Assembly: GCA_014238825.1 (NCBI GenBank) | Contig: JABAAI010000010.1 | Location: 1-18,265, forward strand | Direction: 5' to 3' | DNA length: 18,265 bases | Origin: Leptospirales bacterium | GTDB lineage: Bacteria > Spirochaetota > Leptospiria > Leptospirales > Leptonemataceae | Part shown: positions 8,375 through 15,356 of the stretch, piece after piece | Numbering within the stretch: the stretch's first letter is position 1 | Layout: each line of letters begins with the position of its first letter | Notes under the pieces: model-generated | The model's database searches: none | What the model saw: only the letters and a program-made list of their open reading frames with translations | What the model was told of the DNA's origin: nothing | Program-made: the position numbers and the translations under genes

Positions 8375-9394
8375 CTATAATAAAGCGTTGCTCTCAGAAA
8401 GGCCTAGGATAAGATTCATATTTTGAATAGCTTGACCTGCGGCTCCCTTGACGAGGTTATCCAAGGCACAGACGACCACAGTGATATTATCACGAGAGCG
8501 AAGGCCTATATCTAGATAATTTGTGTTTTGAACTTTACTTAGTTCTATATCCTCTGGCTTGTCATAAAACCTAATAAATAATTCGTTTTTTGATAGTTCG
8601 CGAAACCTTTCTTCTAGATCTTGTGGCGCTTTATGCTTCCAATGCAATATAATCGTGCTAAGAATACCACGACGGAGTGGAAGAAGATGAGGAGTAAAAG
8701 TGATGGGACAAGCTAGACCGTTTTCTAGGCCACTAGCAGCGTATTGAGCGATCTCTGGCTCATGCTGATGTCCTAGGATTTTATAAGCTCGAAAATTTTC
8801 ATAAACATTCGTAAAAGCAAAATCACCACCTTCTACGCGTCCTCCTGCTCCAGATGTACCAGATGAAGCTTGAATGCTAATAGAAATCAAGTCAGCTCTA
8901 AGTTCTTTCAAATGATTGATAACTATAATGGAAGCGATGGGATAACAACCTGGATTAGCAATGCTCTTAGTTTTTTTAATTTCCGCTCTGAAGATTTCGG
9001 GGAGGCCATAGACAATCCCTGCTTCCATTACATTAAAGGAAGTATGTTTAGTGCCGTAGACTCTTTCCCAAATATCTTTATTATTAAGACGAAAGGCACC
9101 ACTCAAATCGACAAAAGGCCGCTTCTCTTTGAGTAATTCAGGTACTTTTTCTAGTGAAAATTCATCGGGAGTTGCTAGGAAAACTGGAAGATCATCAGGA
9201 ATAGCATCATTATGGCTCTTAAAAACCAAATCTGTATCCCCAGATATGTTTGGGAATACAGATTCAAGTTTTTGTCCAATATATTTTTCGGAACTAATAT
9301 GAACCACGCGTAGAGTTAATTGCTTCTTTAAGATAGCAATTAACTCGCGACCTGTATAACCACCGGCACCTATTATCGCAATATCTATACTCAC
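8375..9394 (-). CDS. argC: N-acetyl-gamma-glutamyl-phosphate reductase
   Basis: ArgC performs the third step of arginine synthesis, the NADPH-dependent reduction of N-acetylglutamyl phosphate to the semialdehyde. The N-terminal dinucleotide-binding motif GAGGYTGRELI (residues 9-19) is typical. The catalytic cysteine lies in NPGCYPIA (Cys150), and the family motif GHQHEPEI (residues 208-215) supplies the active-site histidine. QASSGTSGAGG is also conserved. The length of 339 residues is normal for type 1 ArgC. The start is GTG, whose last two bases form part of the recA stop (GTGA overlap), so translation is likely coupled to recA. No other arginine genes are nearby. Confidence 0.95.
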   Translation of the reverse strand: MSIDIAIIGAGGYTGRELIAILKKQLTLRVVHISSEKYIGQKLESVFPNISGDTDLVFKSHNDAIPDDLPVFLATPDEFSLEKVPELLKEKRPFVDLSGAFRLNNKDIWERVYGTKHTSFNVMEAGIVYGLPEIFRAEIKKTKSIANPGCYPIASIIVINHLKELRADLISISIQASSGTSGAGGRVEGGDFAFTNVYENFRAYKILGHQHEPEIAQYAASGLENGLACPITFTPHLLPLRRGILSTIILHWKHKAPQDLEERFRELSKNELFIRFYDKPEDIELSKVQNTNYLDIGLRSRDNITVVVCALDNLVKGAAGQAIQNMNLILGLSESNALL

Positions 9395-10614
9395 TGAGCT
9401 ATGCCAATAATTTCACCGGTCTCCATATTAACTTTATTCGTTTTGCTTAAGCTAGATTCTATATTAGTAACATTATCACAATATAGTTTGCTTGAGTTAT
9501 CATTTTCGTCACTTTTATTCTTTTGATTTATGTGATCATCCTCTAATTTCTTCTTAGAATTTGCTTGTATTTTTTCTTCTTGTTGCTTACGTAATTCTAG
9601 TTCTATTTCAGTACGATCATCCTTATTTTCAATTAAAAACTGACACGCATTTTCACGTCCCTGTCCAATTCTTTTTGTTTGGTAAGAATACCAAGTTCCA
9701 GAGCGTTCAATAATTTTTGCTGTTACTGCGAGGTCCAAGAGACAAGCTTCATAGTTCAAACCACGCTCAAAAAGTATTTCAAACTCTGCTTGGCGAAATG
9801 GTGCCGCCAATTTATTCTTTACAACCTTGACGCGAACTCTATTACCATAAGCAAGATCTCCTTTCTTTAGAGTTTCAATGCGACGAATGTCCAAACGTAT
9901 CGAAGCATAGAATTTGAGAGCATTGCCACCTGTAGTAGTTTCTGGAGAACCAAACATAACACCAATTTTATGGCGAATTTGATTTACAAACACGACTGTT
10001 GTTTTGGAACGAGCGATAGTACCTGTTAATTTACGAAGTGCTTGACTCATTAAACGGGCATGAACACCCATCTGTGCATCACCCATATTGCCCTCTATCT
10101 CTGATTTTGGCACAAGAGCGGCCACTGAATCAACGACTACAATATCTACGGCATTAGAGCGTACTAGAGACTCTGTAATTTCCAATGCTTCCTCTCCATT
10201 GTCTGGTTGAGAGACAAGAAGGTCATTTATATTTACCCCTAACCTCTCGGCAAACTCTGGATCTAGAGCATGCTCTGCATCTACAAAAGCGGCAATCCCG
10301 CCCAACTTCTGAGCATTGGCAACAGTACTAAGACAAAGTGTCGTCTTGCCAGATGATTCTGGTCCAAAAATCTCAACAACTCGCCCTCGAGGCAAACCAC
10401 CTACACCTAGGGCGAAATCAAGCGTCAAAGCCCCTGTGGGAATCGCTTCCACTTTTTGAACGCTCTGATCTCCTAATTTCATTATAGAGCCCTTTCCAAA
10501 TTGGCGTTCAATTTGCTCTATCGCACTATGAACGGCTTGTGAACGATCACCTGCGTTATTTTGCTCTTTATTAGCCAATGCTTGCAAACGGCCTTGTTTT
10601 TTTATTTTAGCCAT
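9391..10614 (-). CDS. recA: Recombinase A
   Basis: RecA forms filaments on single-stranded DNA, drives strand exchange and activates LexA self-cleavage. The Walker A motif GPESSGKTT is at residues 84-92. AAFVDAEHALDP, the Walker B region IVVVDSVAAL, and the loop 2 region GSPETTTGGNALKFYASIRLDIRR are all intact. The core is followed by a tail of about 70 residues rich in Lys, Asn, Glu and Asp (residues 335-407), so the 407-residue protein is longer than the E. coli one (353); length variation is confined to this tail. The start ATG has an AAGGAG Shine-Dalgarno sequence 7 bases upstream. It is the first gene of the cluster with argC, with which it overlaps. I found no recognisable LexA site upstream. 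Confidence 0.98.
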   Translation of the reverse strand: MAKIKKQGRLQALANKEQNNAGDRSQAVHSAIEQIERQFGKGSIMKLGDQSVQKVEAIPTGALTLDFALGVGGLPRGRVVEIFGPESSGKTTLCLSTVANAQKLGGIAAFVDAEHALDPEFAERLGVNINDLLVSQPDNGEEALEITESLVRSNAVDIVVVDSVAALVPKSEIEGNMGDAQMGVHARLMSQALRKLTGTIARSKTTVVFVNQIRHKIGVMFGSPETTTGGNALKFYASIRLDIRRIETLKKGDLAYGNRVRVKVVKNKLAAPFRQAEFEILFERGLNYEACLLDLAVTAKIIERSGTWYSYQTKRIGQGRENACQFLIENKDDRTEIELELRKQQEEKIQANSKKKLEDDHINQKNKSDENDNSSKLYCDNVTNIESSLSKTNKVNMETGEIIGIAQ

Positions 10615-10621
10615 ATTTATT

Positions 10622-10627
10622 CTCCTT
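10622..10627 (-). promoter_or_regulatory. Ribosome binding site of recA
   Basis: AAGGAG on the minus strand, 7 bases before the ATG at 10614. It is one of few strong Shine-Dalgarno sequences in the window and fixes the recA start. Confidence 0.8.
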
Positions 10628-10718
10628 GTTAAAGCCTCTTCTGATTAAAAGAATGTATTTTATAGTTAATTCACCTCTAAATTCTTTTTGAGACTATCAT
10701 CTTTGATATACTGAATCC

Positions 10719-10746
10719 AATATAATATTAAGTATACAAATGTAAA
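10719..10746 (-). promoter_or_regulatory. Promoter-like sequence for recA cluster
   Basis: On the minus strand TTTACA (10741-10746) and TATATT (10719-10724) are separated by 16 bases. The surrounding DNA is very AT-rich, so chance matches are likely; this is the best pair I see upstream of recA. Confidence 0.25.
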
Positions 10747-10779
10747 GTATTTTTATGTCTTATTTAAAAAATTAGTAAC

Positions 10780-10839
10780 TTATTTGCTTTTTTACTTTTT
10801 TAAATAATATATATAAAAATACTAAAAATTATTTGCTTT
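10780..10839. repeat. Pair of 11-base direct repeats upstream of the RRM gene
   Basis: TTATTTGCTTT occurs at 10780-10790 and again at 10829-10839, 49 bases apart, within the AT-rich spacer shared by recA and the RRM gene. It could be a repeated regulator site or part of two -35-like elements; in DNA this AT-rich the match is only mildly surprising. Confidence 0.45.
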
Positions 10840-10877
10840 AATAGCTATACTTATTTCTATATCCATAGAATTTTAAT

Positions 10878-10884
10878 AAGGAAG
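10878..10884 (+). promoter_or_regulatory. Ribosome binding site of the RRM protein gene
   Basis: AAGGAAG, 6 bases before the ATG at 10891; supports that start. Confidence 0.7.
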
Positions 10885-10890
10885 TAGAAG

Positions 10891-11196
10891 ATGAATATAT
10901 ATGTAGGAAACTTGCCCTATGATGTTACACAAGATGATTTACAAGATTTGTTTGATGAATTCGGACAAGTTGAATCAGCTGCTGTAATAACAGATAAGTA
11001 TAGTGGCAGCTCAAAAGGCTTTGGTTTTGTAACCATGCCTTCTAAAGATGAAGCTAATGCTGCTATAGAGGCATTGAACGGTAAAGATTTAAAAGGACGA
11101 AGCATAAATGTAAATGAAGCTCGTCCTAGAACTGAAGGTGGTGGTGGCGGCGGCAATGGTAATGATGGAGGAAGAAGGAGACGTGGTCCTCGTTAG
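10891..11196 (+). CDS. RRM-domain RNA-binding protein
   Basis: This is a single RNA-recognition-motif protein of the glycine-rich bacterial type. RNP2 is IYVGNL (residues 3-8) and RNP1 is KGFGFVTM (residues 42-49), with the aromatic residues that stack on RNA in place. The domain ends near residue 80 at the conserved INVNEARPR segment. The rest is a short Gly/Arg/Asn-rich tail (GGGGGG and RRRRG), as in cyanobacterial and other bacterial RRM proteins. It probably acts as an RNA chaperone or mRNA-stability factor in the cytoplasm. The ATG has an AAGGAAG Shine-Dalgarno sequence 6 bases upstream. The gene is divergent from recA with 276 bases between them, and a structured non-coding stretch follows it. 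Confidence 0.93.
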   Translation: MNIYVGNLPYDVTQDDLQDLFDEFGQVESAAVITDKYSGSSKGFGFVTMPSKDEANAAIEALNGKDLKGRSINVNEARPRTEGGGGGGNGNDGGRRRRGPR

Positions 11197-11262
11197 ACGC
11201 TAGCCTCTCCAACGATCATATCAAATTGCTTGGCTTTTACTAGTGATATAATTTTTTATAAG

Positions 11263-11279
11263 TAATTTATCATAAATTA
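11263..11279. repeat. Near-perfect palindrome
   Basis: TAATTTAT, one central base, ATAAATTA. Eight base pairs on a one-base centre suit a dimeric regulator site better than an RNA hairpin. It lies 67 bases after the RRM stop codon. No GC-rich stem or U-tract, so it is not a typical terminator. Confidence 0.5.
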
Positions 11280-11329
11280 TAGCTAGTTATAGTCAGTAGA
11301 GACCATTTATTTAAAAATGATAGAAATGA

Positions 11330-11395
11330 CGAAAGTATCTATATTGTTATAGAAATATAACAATATGGCGAATAGCTGGATAATGGATACTTTCG
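11330..11395. repeat. Nested inverted repeat, predicted two-tier hairpin
   Basis: The outer arms CGAAAGTATC (11330-11339) and GATACTTTCG (11386-11395) are perfectly complementary. Inside them the arms ATATTGTTAT (11341-11350) and ATAACAATAT (11357-11366) are also perfectly complementary around a 6-base loop. The remaining bases 11367-11385 form a one-sided internal loop. Two perfect 10-base arms nested in 66 bases would fold into a stable structure in RNA from either strand. It may be a 5' leader element of the MBL-hemC-bolA message, a 3' end element of the RRM message, or a small repeat unit. Confidence 0.7.
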
Positions 11396-11407
11396 GTGCT
11401 TTCGGTG
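11390..11407 (+). repeat. Tandem 9-base repeat
   Basis: CTTTCGGTG occurs twice in direct succession (11390-11398 and 11399-11407). The first copy overlaps the right outer arm of the inverted repeat, so either copy could pair in part with the left arm (CGAAAG), giving two alternative foldings. Confidence 0.6.
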
Positions 11408-11513
11408 GTTGTTAATTAATTTTTAGTTGTTAGGGATTATTTTAGGACTTGTCCTTTATATTTTCCCTGACAAAACTATTTTTAATAATCCTCCCTTTTT
11501 AATCAAATTGTAT

Positions 11514-11517
11514 GGGG
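11514..11517 (+). promoter_or_regulatory. Ribosome binding site deciding the MBL-fold gene start
   Basis: GGGG followed after 5 bases by the ATG at 11523. It favours this start over an in-frame TTG at 11427, whose extra 32 residues have no counterpart in the family. Confidence 0.5.
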
Positions 11518-11522
11518 ATACT

Positions 11523-12488
11523 ATGAAAGTAAAATTTTGGGGTGTTCGTGGCTCTCTTCCCTCACCTCTCACAGGAAGTGAGGTGAATCAAAAAATACGG
11601 AAGATTTTATCTTATGCTTCTCCTAAGGATTTATTTAGTAAAGAATCCATTGAGTATTTCATAAAAACAATCCCCTATTCCCTTGCTAGCACTTATGGTA
11701 GCAATACTAGCTGTTTAGAAATACGCTCTTCAAATAACGATCTTCTAATCATAAATGCAGGGACCGGTATTTGCCCCCTAGGTCGCGAGTTAATCAAGGC
11801 TGAGCATGGTACTGGAGATGGTGAATGTCACTTTATTATTACGCACACTAATTGGGAACATATTCAAGGTCTTCCTTACTTCGCCCCGCTTAATGCGAGT
11901 GGTAATCTTATTCACTTTCATTCTATACACCAAGATCTAGAAGAACGCTTATCCTATCAGCACAACATGAATTCTTTATCTCAAGACTTTGGGAAGCTAA
12001 TGACAAATAATGTTTTTCATTACTATAACGATGATGATAACTGGGAAGTTAATGGAATTGTTATAAAACGCGAATTAATCGATGATTTGGCTTCAAATTA
12101 TATCTATCGCTTTGAAGAAGGAGACAAGTCATTTGTCTTTTGTGCGAATGCAGGCTTTGCGATGCCACTTGAAAAGAATGATAATTTGGATCAGTACATC
12201 GATTTCTTTCAAGAAACTAATCTTTTAATTTTTGATACACATGATACTCTTGAAAATAAAATTCAAAAGATAGATATTGCTCACAGTAACTCTCAAACAG
12301 CAACAGACTTTGCTATCCGTTCCAATACACAACGACTGGCCCTTTATCAGTACGACCCCTCTTGTAGTGATGATGATTTGAATCAAGTATTCCTACAGGC
12401 TTTAGAGTATATGGAAGAAAATCAAGAAAGGTGCCTCACCGATATTGATATTATGCTTGCTTATGAAGGCCTAGAACTAGAATTATAA
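11523..12488 (+). CDS. Metallo-beta-lactamase-fold protein with degraded metal site
   Basis: The N-terminal MKVKFWGVRGSLPSPLTG and the downstream order of motifs identify the MBL-fold phosphodiesterase/RNase Z-like superfamily. The usual HxHxDH signature reads HTNWEH here (residues 108-113), so the second histidine is Asn110 and the aspartate is Glu112. The later Asp in the family's 'y.tD' strand is not present (FVFCANAGF), and the late HHDP motif reads YQYDP (275-279). Asp239 and His254 (AHSNS) remain. At least two or three metal ligands thus look lost. The ATG at 11523 was chosen over an upstream TTG at 11427 because GGGG lies 5 bases before it and the protein then begins where the family does, at 321 residues. 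It precedes the HemCD gene by 28 bases. It may be a pseudoenzyme with a regulatory or binding role. Confidence 0.72.
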   Translation: MKVKFWGVRGSLPSPLTGSEVNQKIRKILSYASPKDLFSKESIEYFIKTIPYSLASTYGSNTSCLEIRSSNNDLLIINAGTGICPLGRELIKAEHGTGDGECHFIITHTNWEHIQGLPYFAPLNASGNLIHFHSIHQDLEERLSYQHNMNSLSQDFGKLMTNNVFHYYNDDDNWEVNGIVIKRELIDDLASNYIYRFEEGDKSFVFCANAGFAMPLEKNDNLDQYIDFFQETNLLIFDTHDTLENKIQKIDIAHSNSQTATDFAIRSNTQRLALYQYDPSCSDDDLNQVFLQALEYMEENQERCLTDIDIMLAYEGLELEL

Positions 12489-12516
12489 AATAGAGCGGAA
12501 ATAAACCGAAGTTAGC

Positions 12517-14205
12517 ATGCTGAGAGAATGTAAAAGAACTCTCCGAATTGGGGCTAGGAAAAGTTTATTATCTCGCATCCAAGTTTCTTTAGTTGCCAAG
12601 AGTCTCGCTAATTTATGGCCACAACTAAACTTTATTTTTAGCTTTCATGATAGTTTTGGTGATAAAAATCCTGAGCTGTTATTTTGGAACAAAAATTCTA
12701 GTTCAAGTCCTGTCTTTTCAGAAGAGGCTGGCGTCTTTAGCACGGCTCTAAGTCGACTACTACTAAGTAATAAATTAGATATTCTTGTTCATTCTTTTAA
12801 GGATCTACCTATAAAAGATCTAAGTTCCGAAAAGATAAGTCAAGAAACAGAATTTGTTCCTGTATTAGACCGAGGAGACCAACGCGATATTTTACTTATG
12901 AAAAGAGAGGTCTTAGTCAGTCCTCCTACCGAAGTAATTATATTAGCATCTGCTCCTAGGCGTATTTTGCTCGCAGGTAATTTTTTAAAGCAAGCATTAC
13001 CATCAACATTACAAAAATCAAAGTTGGTCTTTAATCCCATTCGTGGTAATGTGCCCAGCAGACTGAAAAAATTAAATAACTCCGAAGCTCATGGTATAAT
13101 CCTTGCCAAAGCAGGATTAGATAGGCTACTCATAAAGCCTAGCTCCTTGTTTTTTGATCCCACACTTTTGCAAAGCTCAGAGTTAAAACAGAATCAAAAA
13201 GAAATTTATAAAATTATTAAAAATTATGAGTTTATGATTTTACCTCTCTCCTCTGTACCAAACGCAGCCGCCCAAGGAAGCATCGCTCTAGAAATTAAAA
13301 ATAGAGATTTAGAATTAAAATCATTAATTAAACCTCTTTGTGTTCCAGACAATACTATTACTAGTCTTAAAGAGCGCGAAGAACTATACAAAAGAAGTGG
13401 TGGCTGTTATGATAAAATTGGCATAGCAGTACTAGAGCGCGATTATGGACGGCTCTACTTTATAAAAGGAAGGGATAATACAGGCAAAAAAATTTCACAC
13501 AAAAAAATTAAAAATAAGGTAGATGCGATTAATGTAAAAGCAAAGCTATGGCCACTAAAAGGAGAAGGAATAGTGATAAAGCGTCATCCCATCAGCTCAG
13601 CCCTTCCAAAATATCCTCCTCAATATTGCTTAGTTAGCAGGAGCAATGCTTGGCCAGATAAATGGAAGCCAAAGTCATCTCTTGTAAATTGTGCTTCCCT
13701 ATTGCATCGCATTATTTTTGCACGGAGACGGCATTCTATTATTTGGACGGCTGGTACTAAAACTTTATTTGCCTTAGCCAAGCAAGGACTTTGGGTTCAT
13801 GGCTCTGCTGATGGACTAGGAGAAGACGAAGCTCCACAGCTAAATTACATTCTCAAAAAGACGTCTGAAAATACTCTCAAAAACACTTTGCGATTTACTA
13901 AGCTAAGTCATCAAGATAATCTTTTGCAATCAGCTCATCCTTGCTTGCCGAGTTATAAAATAGAATTAATAGCTCTGCTCCCTCTCATCGGTACAACTCC
14001 ACTAAGCTCTCGAACCCATTTTTTTTGGAAGAGTGCCTCTCAGTTTAATTGGATGCTTAAAAAATATCCGGACTTAGCTAATGCCAAGCACGCCTGTGGT
14101 CCCGGTCTTACGAGAAAAGTAATTCAAGAAACAATTAACCTAGAGCCAAAAATTTACCTTGACTATCAATCCTATTTAGAAGAAATGTTAGAAGAAATGC
14201 AATAA
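12517..14205 (+). CDS. hemC: Hydroxymethylbilane synthase fused to HemD-like domain
   Basis: HemC joins four porphobilinogens into hydroxymethylbilane and HemD closes it to uroporphyrinogen III, the first macrocycle of haem synthesis. Residues 1-340 are HemC: LRIGARKS (9-16), GVFSTAL, the catalytic aspartate in VHSFKDLP (Asp96), RGNVPSRLKKL near 176, and SGGC with Cys297, which should carry the dipyrromethane cofactor. The C-terminal 210 residues read like a divergent uroporphyrinogen III synthase domain: IIWTAGTKTLFALA, GLWVHGSADGLGE, KSASQF and HACGPGLT, the last resembling the HemD 'iG..Ta' end. HemC is usually about 310 residues, so 562 residues indicates a fusion; a HemC-HemD fusion is known in Leptospira. 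HemD assignment is weaker than HemC. The gene lies between the MBL-fold gene and bolA-like gene, 28 and 17 bases apart. Confidence 0.88.
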   Translation: MLRECKRTLRIGARKSLLSRIQVSLVAKSLANLWPQLNFIFSFHDSFGDKNPELLFWNKNSSSSPVFSEEAGVFSTALSRLLLSNKLDILVHSFKDLPIKDLSSEKISQETEFVPVLDRGDQRDILLMKREVLVSPPTEVIILASAPRRILLAGNFLKQALPSTLQKSKLVFNPIRGNVPSRLKKLNNSEAHGIILAKAGLDRLLIKPSSLFFDPTLLQSSELKQNQKEIYKIIKNYEFMILPLSSVPNAAAQGSIALEIKNRDLELKSLIKPLCVPDNTITSLKEREELYKRSGGCYDKIGIAVLERDYGRLYFIKGRDNTGKKISHKKIKNKVDAINVKAKLWPLKGEGIVIKRHPISSALPKYPPQYCLVSRSNAWPDKWKPKSSLVNCASLLHRIIFARRRHSIIWTAGTKTLFALAKQGLWVHGSADGLGEDEAPQLNYILKKTSENTLKNTLRFTKLSHQDNLLQSAHPCLPSYKIELIALLPLIGTTPLSSRTHFFWKSASQFNWMLKKYPDLANAKHACGPGLTRKVIQETINLEPKIYLDYQSYLEEMLEEMQ

Positions 14206-14222
14206 TAACTAAATGCAAAGAT

Positions 14223-14489
14223 ATGATAATCGACACTATAAAAGAACGCTTGGCTGTTTTGGAACCCACAGAGCTTGAAATAATAAATGAAAGCGCCTTA
14301 CACCAAGGTCACCCCGCTTATGAAAATGCAGTTGTTGAGGGTGAAAGCCATTTCTTTGCTCGCATTGTCTCCGCTAAATTTGCAGAACTATCTCAAGTCG
14401 AACAACATCGGCTGGTCTATAAGTTGTTAGCAGAGGAGATGGTAGATCACATACACGCACTGCGCCTAGAGACTGTGATTCCTAGTTAA
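14223..14489 (+). CDS. BolA-family protein
   Basis: BolA proteins bind [2Fe-2S] clusters together with monothiol glutaredoxins and act in iron-sulfur handling or as regulators. The 88-residue sequence ends in the family core: a GESHFFARIVSAKFAELS element (family 'D.SHf.v.vvs..F.g'), SQVEQHRLVYKLL (family 'R..RHr.VY..L') and HIHALRLETV (family 'HAL.l.t') with the conserved C-terminal histidine. The length is typical. It is 17 bases after the HemCD gene in the same direction, a context linking it to haem or iron-sulfur metabolism. No monothiol glutaredoxin gene lies in the window. No Shine-Dalgarno sequence is obvious. Confidence 0.85.
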   Translation: MIIDTIKERLAVLEPTELEIINESALHQGHPAYENAVVEGESHFFARIVSAKFAELSQVEQHRLVYKLLAEEMVDHIHALRLETVIPS

Positions 14490-14508
14490 CTAGGTCGTGC
14501 TTATAAAG

Positions 14509-15312
14509 TTAAAGCTTTTGCCATTTAGCTAATTCATTTTTAGCTGTGCTTGAAGTACTAAGTGGTGTAATGGAAATATTATGATTATGAACTGCTTCAA
14601 AATCTGATTGTTCCTCTTCGATGTGTCCCAAAATTGTATTGTCCAGCCTTAAAAGTTCTAGCCCTGCTTGCTTATTGTCTTGGCTTACTTCACTATAGGA
14701 ATCCTTATACTTGCGATGCCCTTGATGACTAAAAATTACCGGTGGATAGGCTGAACTAGACTCAAGTAATTTTTCTTCGCTTTTATAACTGCTTTCTGGA
14801 ATTTCTTCTGGATAATTTATGTTATAGACAATCCGTGAATCAAGTCTTTTGTAATTTTCTATAATCCAGCTCTTTAACCACTCAGCAATTCTTTCCATCT
14901 TTTTAGCCGAGATAAGTAAATCCACCGCACTAATTGCAATGTTGCGTATGTTATGGATAGCGGCTTGGCGAGCAACAGCAACCGTCCCACTATAATGAAC
15001 ATCATCGCCTAGGTTGGGACCGTGGTTGATTCCAGAAACAACCAAATTAAAATCAGGGAAAGCTTGGTAACAAAAACCGAGGTTAACACAATCTGCAGGA
15101 TAACCGTCTCTCACTTTATAAGCCCTCTCTCGAACTTTTATTAAACCTAAAGTATCACGAAAATTCATGGCATGGGAACACCCACTCCTTTCTTGTTCAG
15201 GAGCGATGACCCAAAGCTCTCCAAGACTAGAAAGAGCTCGTTCCAAACTAAGAATACCTGTCGCATCAAAACCATCATCGTTACAAAGTAATATTCGCTT
15301 AGGTAAATCCAA
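14509..15312 (-). CDS. surE: 5'-nucleotidase SurE
   Basis: SurE is a metal-dependent phosphatase acting on nucleoside 5'- and 3'-monophosphates and, in some species, polyphosphate. The N-terminal LLCNDDG holds the paired metal ligands Asp12 and Asp13; Ser43 in APEQERSGCSH and Asn96 in SGINHGPNLGDDVHYSGT complete the metal site, and the last motif is the family's strongest. The length of 267 residues is normal. The start can only be TTG at 15312: no ATG or GTG lies between it and the upstream gene, and the conserved sequence begins 5 residues later. It follows the aldehyde dehydrogenase by 44 bases in the same direction, so they may be co-transcribed, and it converges with the bolA-like gene. 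Confidence 0.95.
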   Translation of the reverse strand: MDLPKRILLCNDDGFDATGILSLERALSSLGELWVIAPEQERSGCSHAMNFRDTLGLIKVRERAYKVRDGYPADCVNLGFCYQAFPDFNLVVSGINHGPNLGDDVHYSGTVAVARQAAIHNIRNIAISAVDLLISAKKMERIAEWLKSWIIENYKRLDSRIVYNINYPEEIPESSYKSEEKLLESSSAYPPVIFSHQGHRKYKDSYSEVSQDNKQAGLELLRLDNTILGHIEEEQSDFEAVHNHNISITPLSTSSTAKNELAKWQKL

Positions 15313-15356
15313 GTTTCTTTTGTAGCTAAGAGATGGGGATACGTCAAGTATAATTA

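Larger units (their letters stand above)
11197..11522. other. Non-coding stretch between RRM gene and MBL-fold gene
   Basis: This 326-base gap holds no reading frame with protein-like character. It contains a 17-base palindrome (11263-11279), a nested inverted repeat (11330-11395) and a tandem 9-base repeat (11390-11407), followed by an AT-rich leader and the ribosome site of the MBL-fold gene. It must contain the 3' end of the RRM transcript and probably the promoter of the MBL-hemC-bolA group, but I cannot place a convincing promoter. Confidence 0.6.

Noticed and set aside
10615..10890. LexA-type SOS box upstream of recA
   Set aside because: I looked for CTGT-N8-ACAG and for the Leptospira-type TTTG-N5-CAAA arrangement on both strands and found no acceptable match.
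10917..11156. Proline-rich antisense frame opposite the RRM gene
   Set aside because: The proline run is simply the reverse reading of the glycine codons in the RRM protein tail.
11427..11522. TTG-initiated extension of 32 residues on the MBL-fold protein, with a hydrophobic start resembling a signal peptide
   Set aside because: The conserved family N terminus begins at the ATG at 11523, which has a ribosome site directly upstream; the extension has no counterpart in the family.
15165..15347. Alternative minus-strand frame of 60 residues at the surE start
   Set aside because: It is out of frame with surE and overlaps its conserved N terminus; only the surE frame carries family motifs.
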